Source of the DNA: Bacteroidaceae bacterium
Lineage (GTDB): Bacteria > Bacteroidota > Bacteroidia > Bacteroidales > Bacteroidaceae
Direction of reading: 5' to 3'
Assembly: GCA_017472905.1 (NCBI GenBank)
Contig: JAFUNW010000376.1
Coordinates: forward strand, 1-11,139
DNA length: 11,139 nucleotides
The notes under the pieces are model-generated. The model did no database searches, was not told where the DNA came from, and worked only from the letters and a program-made list of their open reading frames with translations. Shown here piece after piece: positions 1 through 6,596 of the stretch; the stretch's first letter is position 1, and every line of letters begins with the position of its first letter. A program made the position numbers and the translations under genes.

Positions 1-49
1 ACCTTATTATATATATAAGGAGAATAAAGGAAGATAAAGGGAAGCCGGC

Positions 50-93
50 TTTTACGCACCTACCTGAAAGATTTTATTGCACTACCTGAAAAA
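50..93. repeat. Imperfect 22-bp tandem duplication
   Basis: Two adjacent 22-bp units (50-71 and 72-93) both begin with TTTTA and share CTACCTGAAA near their ends. They match at about 16 of 22 positions. The unit length is not a multiple of three and no convincing gene covers it, so it looks like a noncoding duplication downstream of the 853-aa minus-strand gene. The rest of 1-145 holds only a short AT-rich inverted repeat (CCTTAT at 2-7, ATAAGG at 15-20) and nothing else I can support. Confidence 0.4.
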
Positions 94-145
94 TATTACT
101 GCCGGACAGGGGAAAATATATGTCGAACTGAAGTACTAAAAAGAG

Positions 146-2707
146 CTACCATTCAGTTTCAAAATCTCCCATGATTCCACCAAACGTAATAGTTGTTGCA
201 CTTATCTTCATTCGTTTACACGTTTCGTTATTGTAAAACCTAATTATAGCTTCGCCTTGTTCGTCTGTTGTTACATACGGAGCCCAATAGAGAGTACGGC
301 GGAAATCCTTTTCATTCGGTAAATCTGTGTAACTATAATCTGGCATATAAAATTGTACGATTGGCGAATACCCTTGTACTTTCGTTCGGCGATGTCCTCT
401 TTTATCTTTGTAGCGAAAGTAATCGTTGCGAATAAAGAGAGAGACAATTACAGCATCCGAACCATTGATAGAATCCGTTTCGTATCCAAACCGGCTCATA
501 GCCAGCTCTGCATTGGATTTATCACTGATTGCGATGGCTTCTACATCATTGATAGACAAATTACAAACATCAATACTAACATCATTATTAGTCAACCATT
601 TACCGGTACCTATACGACTAACAAAAAAGCGAACTGGACGTCCTTTATATCTAGCTGTAAAACCCGAATCGTTCGTCGTATATGTAAAAAAAGGATTATT
701 ATCTTCTAGCCAATCGTAGAAGTTTTCCAGATAATGCTCGCCGGTCTCATCCATTCGTATACGCTCATCTTCCATATCGTATATCATGTTATTCCATTGA
801 CGTACGAATTGGCTTTGCCACTCTTTGCTACTTTCCACTTTTACTGTAGGTAAGAGATTTTCCCATTGCTGCCTATTTTGCTCTTGAACCGATCGAAGTG
901 TATCAATTGTTACAACTTCGGTTTTATTATTACTCTTTCGATCGTATAGGGTTGTTTCTGTTTGATTATAGAAACGCGGTTGAGGAGCAACAACCTTTTT
1001 AAGATTAACATTCATCTCTTTAAGTTTTTCATTTTCGTAGGTTTGCATGTGCATAATCCATCGCCCGGTAAAATCTTCAGCAAGAAATGCAAATTTCCCA
1101 AGCGAATCCGTCCTACATGAGCCAACCCGCCTTTCTCCATTTCCATTATATAAAAAGACTTTCATATCCACTCCATCTTTTACGCGATTACGAAATGTCG
1201 AAGTCAAATCGCCCATGATAACAAGACCTTCTTCAGCCGGATACTTGACTTGGAAATTTTGCGGTTCGCTCATTTGTTTCCAATTATATCGTCTCCATCC
1301 TTGCGTACAAAGCAATAAATCGAGAGCCAAACGATGAAGAGAATCATCAGCTTCAAAATAGTAATTAATATCGTGGATATACCCCTTGAGCTCAGATCCC
1401 AAAAGCAAGTTGGCTGCAATGGTTCCGTAAGACTCATTGCTCGGAGTTTCGGTTGCAGCATCGCGAACTGCCAACGAAAACATAGTTCTAACCGGATGCC
1501 CTTGAGTATCGGTCAATTTAAATTTCATTTCCACTTTTTCTTTTGGCTGTAAATTTCCCTTATTACCCTCTAAGAAAAAGTGAACACTTTGAAATGGCGG
1601 AATAAATGCCAACCGTTCCGCATAAATATTTCCTTGTGTATCAAAAAGCGTGAATTGATTAACCCCTTCCGGCATATCCTTTTTATCGAATGATAAAGTA
1701 ATAGTCGACTTCCCTTGCCATACAACAGGTTTAAATAAAGTTATTTTGCCTCTAGACATTCCTGTAATAGCAAGTACACGAGTAGTATCAACGACCTCAT
1801 TGCGTGTTAATAATATAGTCAATTGTTCCGAAGAAAGATTGTCTATTGACATGCTATATCCTCGGGATTCTGCTTGAGGAAGATTAAAACGTTGCAATGT
1901 TCCATTTATGGATATTTCAGCGTAATAGTTTTCTCCTTTTTGAGGAGTAAAAGAAAATAGCCCCATACCATCATGTATGACATTGAGTGCAACAAGTTTT
2001 TCACGCCGGTCGTTGTAAACGTTTCCTTGAACAGAAATGGGATTACCCTTTGAGTCTGTGGCCTTGAATGCTACATTAGAAGAGCATTCCTCTATTAAAT
2101 GTCCTCCTTCGGGGAAGAAATTCAAATTGATTTTTTCCATATTTGGACGTTTGGCTCGCATTTCCGGCAAACGTTCACTACGAGGCTGACTAAGCATGCG
2201 AGGCTTCTCGTACATACCCTCTTCTTCTGTTTGTGGAGCATTGAATATCGGGAAAACACGAGAAAATACAGGACATTCCTCCCAATTAAGCATCAAGGCA
2301 GTATAAGCACGTACTTCATAAAATCCGGGATGCAACAATTGAGCCAATGACAATTGGCCGTTGCATTGTCCGTTTTCTATTTTTAACTTTTGACTTTGAA
2401 TAACTCTTCCTTCAGGTGTTAATAATTCAACATAAAGCACTTTACTCAAAATATTCGGCCGATTGTTTATTGGATTTACAACATAGGCTTTAAACCAAAT
2501 AGTCTCCCCCATAAAATAGCCGGTATTATCGAAATGAAGAAACACTTTTTCTTGTGGAAACATTTGGTTAAAAGTGACGATGTTTCGTATAAATTTAGCC
2601 AAACTATCAGTTTGAGGAGAAAGATATTGACGATTCTGGCTTTGTAGAAACAGAGATACAGACAAAAGAATACAAGTAACAACGATGCGTATTTTTTCTA
2701 TTTTCAT
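146..2707 (-). CDS. Exported MG2-domain / plug-like protein of unknown function
   Basis: 853 aa, starting at ATG 2707 and ending in TAG at 146. The N-terminus (MKIEKIR followed by a hydrophobic stretch at about residues 8-21) is a signal peptide, so the protein is exported. Residues ~51-155 (PQEKVFLHFDNTGYFMGETIWFKAYV onset, then SKVLYVELL and GFYEVRAYT) match the macroglobulin-like MG2 module seen in large Bacteroidales exported proteins. Beta-rich, probably Ig-like segments follow. Residues ~687-760 resemble a degenerate TonB-receptor plug (YKGRPVRFFV, then INDVEAIAI, then DAVIVSLFI), and ~802-845 (RRTLYWAPYV, EAIIRFYNN) is the usual C-terminal module of this group. There is no C-terminal beta-barrel, so it is not a TonB-dependent receptor. 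No thioester or catalytic motif is visible. The role is unknown; a periplasmic or outer-membrane scaffold is an inference. It is monocistronic here and divergent from the HAD-ribF pair. Confidence 0.9.
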   Translation of the reverse strand: MKIEKIRIVVTCILLSVSLFLQSQNRQYLSPQTDSLAKFIRNIVTFNQMFPQEKVFLHFDNTGYFMGETIWFKAYVVNPINNRPNILSKVLYVELLTPEGRVIQSQKLKIENGQCNGQLSLAQLLHPGFYEVRAYTALMLNWEECPVFSRVFPIFNAPQTEEEGMYEKPRMLSQPRSERLPEMRAKRPNMEKINLNFFPEGGHLIEECSSNVAFKATDSKGNPISVQGNVYNDRREKLVALNVIHDGMGLFSFTPQKGENYYAEISINGTLQRFNLPQAESRGYSMSIDNLSSEQLTILLTRNEVVDTTRVLAITGMSRGKITLFKPVVWQGKSTITLSFDKKDMPEGVNQFTLFDTQGNIYAERLAFIPPFQSVHFFLEGNKGNLQPKEKVEMKFKLTDTQGHPVRTMFSLAVRDAATETPSNESYGTIAANLLLGSELKGYIHDINYYFEADDSLHRLALDLLLCTQGWRRYNWKQMSEPQNFQVKYPAEEGLVIMGDLTSTFRNRVKDGVDMKVFLYNGNGERRVGSCRTDSLGKFAFLAEDFTGRWIMHMQTYENEKLKEMNVNLKKVVAPQPRFYNQTETTLYDRKSNNKTEVVTIDTLRSVQEQNRQQWENLLPTVKVESSKEWQSQFVRQWNNMIYDMEDERIRMDETGEHYLENFYDWLEDNNPFFTYTTNDSGFTARYKGRPVRFFVSRIGTGKWLTNNDVSIDVCNLSINDVEAIAISDKSNAELAMSRFGYETDSINGSDAVIVSLFIRNDYFRYKDKRGHRRTKVQGYSPIVQFYMPDYSYTDLPNEKDFRRTLYWAPYVTTDEQGEAIIRFYNNETCKRMKISATTITFGGIMGDFETEW

Positions 2708-2731
2708 GACAAAGACTTTTTATTATATCGG

Positions 2732-2739
2732 CAAATATA
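2732..2739 (-). promoter_or_regulatory. Bacteroides-type -7 box for the MG2 protein gene
   Basis: On the minus strand this reads TATATTTG, a match to the Bacteroidota -7 consensus TAnnTTTG, 25-32 nt before the ATG at 2707. The expected -33 TTTG is not present 19-21 nt upstream, so only the -7 half is supported. Confidence 0.5.
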
Positions 2740-2805
2740 TTTATTTTTTTGTAATTATTCACCGTGATAATTAAATATTCCACATCTACTTTCGTTTCTT
2801 TGTTG

Positions 2806-2813
2806 TATCTTTG
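2806..2813 (+). promoter_or_regulatory. Bacteroides-type -7 box for HAD-ribF
   Basis: TATCTTTG is an exact match to TAnnTTTG, ending 29 nt before the chosen ATG at 2843. A clear -33 TTTG is missing. Together with the minus-strand box at 2732-2739 it makes a 135-bp divergent promoter region. Confidence 0.6.
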
Positions 2814-2842
2814 CGTTCGTTAAGATTAATCCATTGATAAAT

Positions 2843-3472
2843 ATGAGTGGAGCTATACGTAATATAATATTTGATTTCGGAGGAGTATTAGTCGAACTTG
2901 ACAAAGCTCGTTGTATTGCGGATTTTGTTCATTTGGGCTTTCATCAAGCTGCCTCATGGATAGACGCTTACAGCCAGCAAGGTATTTTTAAAGAGTTGGA
3001 GCTTGGACTGATAGAACCGGAAGTTTTTTGTAAAGAAGTTCGTTTGTTAGCCGGAGTGAATGTGCCTGATGCGGATATTTGGACTGTTTGGAACCGATTG
3101 ATAACCGGCATTCCAACCATTCGTTTGGAAGCATTAATCGAGCTCCGTAAACATTATCGGGTCTTCCTTTTAAGTAATACCAACAAGATACATTGGGAGT
3201 ATGCTTGTCAGCACTATTTCCCTCATGCCGGATATAATGTCTGTGACTATTTCGAACAAATATTCCTTTCTTATGAACTACATGAAGTGAAACCCGGAAG
3301 AGAGATTTTCCATTGCGTATTGAATCAAACCGGAATAAAGGTAGAAGAAACATTGTTTATTGATGATTCTGCTCAGAATTGCGAAACAGCTCATGGATTG
3401 GGTTTACATACTTATCAACCAAAAATGGGAGAAGATTGGCGTAAGATTTTTTCCGATGTTTTGAAACTTTGA
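2843..3472 (+). CDS. HAD-superfamily phosphatase (YihX-like)
   Basis: 209 aa from ATG 2843. A TTG three codons earlier also opens the frame, but the ATG is the better start. HAD motifs are in order: motif I FDFGGVL with nucleophile Asp11; motif II LLSNTN (Ser111); motif III HEVKPGREIF (Lys150); motif IV LFIDDSAQN (Asp174, Asp175). The long stretch between motifs I and II fits a subfamily I alpha-helical cap. The second residue after the nucleophile is Gly13 rather than Asp, and with SNTN this matches the E. coli YihX type, a sugar-phosphate phosphatase. Ten bases separate its stop from ribF, so the two are probably cotranscribed. By family, it hydrolyses a small phosphate ester in the cytoplasm. 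The substrate cannot be read from the sequence; the ribF link makes a flavin-pathway phosphate a reasonable guess. Confidence 0.9.
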   Translation: MSGAIRNIIFDFGGVLVELDKARCIADFVHLGFHQAASWIDAYSQQGIFKELELGLIEPEVFCKEVRLLAGVNVPDADIWTVWNRLITGIPTIRLEALIELRKHYRVFLLSNTNKIHWEYACQHYFPHAGYNVCDYFEQIFLSYELHEVKPGREIFHCVLNQTGIKVEETLFIDDSAQNCETAHGLGLHTYQPKMGEDWRKIFSDVLKL

Positions 3473-3482
3473 TAAAAAACGC

Positions 3483-4427
3483 ATGAAACTGATAACTGAT
3501 ATAGTCGAAGAAAACAAACATTTAGAAGCATCCGTAGCTACGATAGGTTTTTTTGATGGAGTACACAAAGGGCATTGCTTTTTGTTAGAAAAGGTATGCG
3601 AAATAGCCAAGACTCGTTCGTTAAACTCAATGGTTATTACTTTTCCACTTCACCCACGCATGGTTATGCAATCCGATTATGTTCCGCGCTTACTGACAAC
3701 TTTTGAAGAAAAATGTCGTTTGCTTTCTACTACGGGAGTTAAGACTTGTGTAGCCTTGCCTTTTACGCACGAATTGGCCATGCTTTCGGCTTATGAATTC
3801 ATGCGTAAAATATTGCGCGACTGTTTACACATCAGAGTCCTGTTGGTAGGATACGACCATCGTTTTGGCCATAACCGCAATGAAGGATTCGAAGATTATG
3901 TTCGCTACGGAAAAGAATTGGGAATCAATGTAATACAAGCCACTCCTTTCTCTTGGGGTAATGTAAAAATCAGTTCTTCAATTGTACGAAATTTATTGAC
4001 TAAAGGAGATGTGCGTATGGCCTCTGAGTGTTTAGGCTATAATTATTTTATAAGTGGAACGGTTGTTGGCGGTCATCAAATAGGGCGTACATTAGGATTT
4101 CCAACAGCCAATCTACAAATAGAGGATTCTTTAAAGCTAATTCCCAAAGATGGAGTTTATGCAGTACATGTTTACAACGAAGAGAAGCGACATCAAGGCA
4201 TGCTTAATATCGGTTACCGCCCTACAATTAACGAAAATGATTCCCGAACCATTGAAGTACACTTGTTTCAATTCGAAGGAGACCTATATAGAAAAAAACT
4301 ACGTATAGATTTTGTTGAACGTATTCGAGGGGAACAAAAATTTTTAAATAGACAAGCATTGGTACATCAATTGACTTTAGATGCCAATGCATGCATGAAG
4401 ATATTTGAAACAAAGCAAAATGCATGA
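3483..4427 (+). CDS. ribF: Bifunctional riboflavin kinase / FAD synthetase
   Basis: 314 aa, the usual length for prokaryotic RibF. It phosphorylates riboflavin to FMN and then adenylylates FMN to FAD in the cytoplasm. The N-terminal FMN adenylyltransferase domain shows GFFDGVHKGH (nucleotide-binding HKGH at 28-31), LLVGYDHRFG (~121-129) and the ISSS-IVR motif (163-169). The C-terminal riboflavin kinase domain shows GFPTAN (205-210), GMLNIGYRPT (~239-248) and IEVHLFQFEGDLY (~257-269). The usual Gly after DLY is Arg270 here, a minor variation. It follows the HAD gene by 10 bp and has no separate promoter that I can see. Its 3' end lies within a hairpin that it shares with a small convergent ORF. 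Confidence 0.97.
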   Translation: MKLITDIVEENKHLEASVATIGFFDGVHKGHCFLLEKVCEIAKTRSLNSMVITFPLHPRMVMQSDYVPRLLTTFEEKCRLLSTTGVKTCVALPFTHELAMLSAYEFMRKILRDCLHIRVLLVGYDHRFGHNRNEGFEDYVRYGKELGINVIQATPFSWGNVKISSSIVRNLLTKGDVRMASECLGYNYFISGTVVGGHQIGRTLGFPTANLQIEDSLKLIPKDGVYAVHVYNEEKRHQGMLNIGYRPTINENDSRTIEVHLFQFEGDLYRKKLRIDFVERIRGEQKFLNRQALVHQLTLDANACMKIFETKQNA

Positions 4428-4440
4428 TTGCACTTTGTTT
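4408..4440. terminator. Hairpin at the convergent ends of ribF and the small ORF
   Basis: AAACAAAG (4408-4415) pairs perfectly with CTTTGTTT (4433-4440). An inner CAA/TTG pairing follows with a small bulge. The hairpin spans the ribF stop (4427) and lies just past the stop of the minus-strand small ORF (4439). Either orientation ends in TTTGTTT, but no long U-tract follows, so a bidirectional terminator is plausible but weak. Confidence 0.4.
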
Positions 4441-4573
4441 ACTCTTGACTGTTTTCTGTTGAGGGAATATTTATCAGAATGTTTAGGGATGAATTTTTAC
4501 TATTTCCTTGGAATCGGTTATGCAAATAAATGAGTGTCAATCCCAATAAAATCAGAATGATGATTTTTTTCAT
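4439..4573 (-). CDS. Small membrane or secreted peptide (44 aa), unrecognised
   Basis: 44 codons from ATG 4573 to TAA 4439, too short for a standard ORF cutoff. The peptide starts MKKIIILILLGLTLIYLHNRF: two lysines, then about 14 hydrophobic residues, then a polar tail rich in Asn and Ser. This looks like a single membrane anchor or an uncleaved signal sequence. Support for expression: an exact -7 box TATCTTTG (4660-4667), an AAGGAG at 4590-4595 (16 nt before the ATG, longer than ideal), and a hairpin right after the stop. There is no lipobox Cys. I do not recognise a family. It could instead be a chance ORF in a transcribed noncoding RNA. Confidence 0.5.
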   Translation of the reverse strand: MKKIIILILLGLTLIYLHNRFQGNSKNSSLNILINIPSTENSQE

Positions 4574-4627
4574 ATTCGTCTCGTTTTCTCTCCTTGTTTT
4601 TGGTTTAGTCGTTTAGACCTCTGTTTT

Positions 4628-4651
4628 CTAATAATCTCTTTGCTTTTTCAT
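4628..4651 (-). other. Possible leader mini-ORF in front of the small peptide gene
   Basis: An ATG just downstream of the 4660-4667 promoter box opens MKKQRDY and a TAG stop. It would lie at the very start of the transcript. A second frame through the same bases, without a start codon, reads NEKAKRLLENRGLND before a TAA at 4605. One extra A in the A5 run after the ATG would join the ATG to that frame. Either could be chance. Confidence 0.2.
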
Positions 4652-4659
4652 TGAGTCTG

Positions 4660-4667
4660 CAAAGATA
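4660..4667 (-). promoter_or_regulatory. Bacteroides-type -7 box for the small ORF
   Basis: The minus strand reads TATCTTTG, an exact TAnnTTTG match, followed by GCAG as in many Bacteroides promoters. It leaves a 5' leader of about 80 nt before ATG 4573. No -33 TTTG is visible at the expected distance. Confidence 0.5.
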
Positions 4668-4692
4668 ACTAATTTGGAACATCTAAATTTTA

Positions 4693-4700
4693 CCCCCCCC
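4693..4700. repeat. Homopolymer tract, eight C (G on the minus strand)
   Basis: A run of eight C in AT-rich DNA, 26-33 nt upstream of the -7 box of the small ORF. It stands out because the surrounding intergenic sequence is strongly A/T. Runs like this can slip in length during replication. Confidence 0.8.
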
Positions 4701-4708
4701 GTTTTTAA

Positions 4709-4732
4709 CCTTTATTAAGGATTAAATAAAGG
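4709..4732 (-). terminator. Hairpin at the 3' end of the NigD-like gene
   Basis: CCTTTATT (4709-4716) and AATAAAGG (4725-4732) form a perfect 8-bp stem with an 8-nt loop that includes the TAA stop of the NigD-like gene. On the minus strand it is followed by TTAAAAAC and the G8 run rather than a U-tract, so it is a weak candidate for ending the five-gene operon. Confidence 0.35.
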
Positions 4733-5411
4733 GAGTCTTCCAAGTCTGCCAACCTTTTCCCGAAATGTTTATACCGATAGCGATGGTATCTCCTTTTTGT
4801 AATATAGGAAGATAATGATAAAGTGGAACCGATAAATAGACGATTTGAGTGTAAGCTTCCACATCCTTTCCCGCATCATGATATAGACGAAGGTGCAAGG
4901 TTTTTCCTCCCTGCATAAATACTTTTAAACTATCCTCTACAACCTTGTAAGAATGATTCTCTTTTTGAGATTTGACTAGAAGAGCCAAATTGAGATAGTT
5001 CCCTCCAATCCAAACGCTTTGCAAAGAAAGTGGGTCGCTTTTGATTTCTGAAATAGAATGTGCCGCAATGGGATGAAAGGAGGGAATTTGCCGAAGTGAA
5101 TAAATTACAGCCTCATTCGGATTATCCGGATTGAGAGTATAACGACAGCTACATCGATAGACAGAATCTTTGGTCAGACTATCGGTCATTGTTATTCGAT
5201 TTCTAATAGTCAACCAAGTCCCTTGATCAGTTAACAAATGAGAGCAATCCCCTTGATTGTTGGTGTGTACTTCGACTAATTCACTGATAATAGGTGGATA
5301 TATATATTTATTCTCATCTTCATTGCAAGCAACTACACATAAAAGCATGCAACCAACCTGCAATGAAGTGAAAACAAATTTCTTTAGAGATTCGGCCTTA
5401 CTCATCTTCAT
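4722..5411 (-). CDS. NigD-like lipoprotein
   Basis: 229 aa. The N-terminus has basic residues, a hydrophobic stretch, and a lipobox ending VVAC with the lipidated Cys at residue 29. The residues that follow, NEDEN, are acidic, resembling the signal that sends Bacteroidota lipoproteins to the cell surface. The C-terminal half has features I associate with the NigD-like family (named after the Prevotella nigrescens nigrescin operon): SDPLSLQSVWIGGNYLNLAL at ~125-144 and LYHDAGKDVEAYT at ~177-189. The biochemical role of the family is unknown. The ATG overlaps the stop of the acyltransferase gene as ATGA, which implies translational coupling; a second ATG two codons in (5405) is also possible. 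It is the last gene of the operon. Confidence 0.85.
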   Translation of the reverse strand: MKMSKAESLKKFVFTSLQVGCMLLCVVACNEDENKYIYPPIISELVEVHTNNQGDCSHLLTDQGTWLTIRNRITMTDSLTKDSVYRCSCRYTLNPDNPNEAVIYSLRQIPSFHPIAAHSISEIKSDPLSLQSVWIGGNYLNLALLVKSQKENHSYKVVEDSLKVFMQGGKTLHLRLYHDAGKDVEAYTQIVYLSVPLYHYLPILQKGDTIAIGINISGKGWQTWKTPFI

Positions 5412-6571
5412 CGATTAATCGTTTCGATTGCTTTTAACTGGTTGATAACCGGATTGGCATACATAATAAGAAGCTTTTCTCTCAAAAATTCTTCATCTTT
5501 ATTCGGCAAATCGATTTTATCTAATTGCCCTTGGAGGTATGTCTCAAATGTTTTTTTCTCTTCGGTGGTGTATTTTTCTGTAAAGCGTTGCTCATTTTTC
5601 AAACTATCGTATGCTACATAATTGCCCTGATACAATCGATAGTTGCGGTGAATCTGTTTGTCAATCAGCGTGCTGATTAGAGAGAACAACTCTGTTTTAG
5701 GAGTCTTAGGGTCAATAGTTCTCAACTCATTATCGATGCATGCCGCTAATTGAAAATGGATTCTTCCTTTGTATCCAAAAAGTCCGGTTTGCATATTCAG
5801 CAAATCATCTTCTCGGCTCTTTTTGAAATCAGGATTGTCTCTCTTCTGCTGAAATTCTTTTGCTTTCAAGTAATCGCAAGGATCAAATTCATAGGAGATG
5901 GCAGCAGGTACGATATGCAGTTCCATCAATCTTTCAATGATAGCCCCCTCTCCTCCCATAGCCATCATTTTCAAGACACTATCTTGTGTCCGATCATCTG
6001 AGTCTTTGGCTCTACCTTCTCTTTGAGCAATCCACAAATTCTCTTTTTTCTGGTTGATGGCAAAGTGCATATATCGCGACATGCATGCTGAAGCTTCCAG
6101 CATTTGACGCATCGTAAGTGCGCGTTGCACAATGAAAGACTTATTGATTCGTACAAGTTTCTTTATCCAAGGATAAATAAGCAGATTATCTCCAATAGCT
6201 ATTTCCACCGTATTGAATCCGTTGTCTACTAATAAAACAGACAAAAATGCAGAATCCAGAACAATGTCACGATGATTCGTTATGAACGTATGTGGATGCC
6301 CGTTCCCTTTAATGGATTCACAGTCAATAGTCATTCCGTTGCTATACTTTTCTGCTAGCTTTCCTAGAAAAGGATAACAGAATGTTTTTTGGAATTCTAA
6401 GTTTGTTTTGCACTGTCGCATTTGTTGTGCAAAAACTTCAAAAGGAATTCCGGGCATTACTTTTTCAATTACATTTTTAAATGCTTCATCTGCTATTAAC
6501 TCTTCATATATAGCAGGTAACTCATCCGGTGTGTACGGGCGAATATCGTCAAATTCAGTAGGTATTGTCAT
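5408..6571 (-). CDS. PlsB-like 1-acylglycerol-3-phosphate-type acyltransferase
   Basis: 387 aa from ATG 6571 (MTIPTEFDDIRPY). An ATG at 6592 adds seven residues and a TTG at 6616 adds fifteen; I prefer 6571 because the conserved-looking sequence starts there. It is a member of the glycerolipid acyltransferase superfamily. Visible motifs are NHRDIVLDS (His100, Asp106), SFIVQR (block II, ending at Arg150), REGRAK (block III, Glu185-Arg187) and IVPAAISYEFDP (block IV, ~220-231). It would transfer an acyl chain to a glycerol phosphate or similar acceptor at the cytoplasmic membrane. It has no transmembrane helix and is longer than PlsC (~240 aa). The spacing from His to the next conserved Asp is five residues, not the standard four. 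It lies between ddl and the NigD-like lipoprotein gene. The acceptor is unknown. Confidence 0.88.
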   Translation of the reverse strand: MTIPTEFDDIRPYTPDELPAIYEELIADEAFKNVIEKVMPGIPFEVFAQQMRQCKTNLEFQKTFCYPFLGKLAEKYSNGMTIDCESIKGNGHPHTFITNHRDIVLDSAFLSVLLVDNGFNTVEIAIGDNLLIYPWIKKLVRINKSFIVQRALTMRQMLEASACMSRYMHFAINQKKENLWIAQREGRAKDSDDRTQDSVLKMMAMGGEGAIIERLMELHIVPAAISYEFDPCDYLKAKEFQQKRDNPDFKKSREDDLLNMQTGLFGYKGRIHFQLAACIDNELRTIDPKTPKTELFSLISTLIDKQIHRNYRLYQGNYVAYDSLKNEQRFTEKYTTEEKKTFETYLQGQLDKIDLPNKDEEFLREKLLIMYANPVINQLKAIETINR

Positions 6572-6596
6572 GGTGATAAGATTTTTAATCATGTTT

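Noticed and set aside
28..171. Open plus-strand frame of 47 codons at the left edge, and a second frame ending KIYVELKY at 139
   Set aside because: Neither has an ATG start or upstream signals, and the first runs antisense into the end of the MG2 gene. The second might be the tail of a gene to the left, but in-frame stops at 65-67 leave only 23 codons.
353..719. Plus-strand ORFs of ~100 aa within the 853-aa gene
   Set aside because: They are antisense to a clear coding gene, have unlikely composition and no promoter or ribosome-binding site. They are shadows.
2834..2842. TTG start for the HAD protein
   Set aside because: It would add three residues (MIN) before an ATG that fits the family's start and the promoter distance better.
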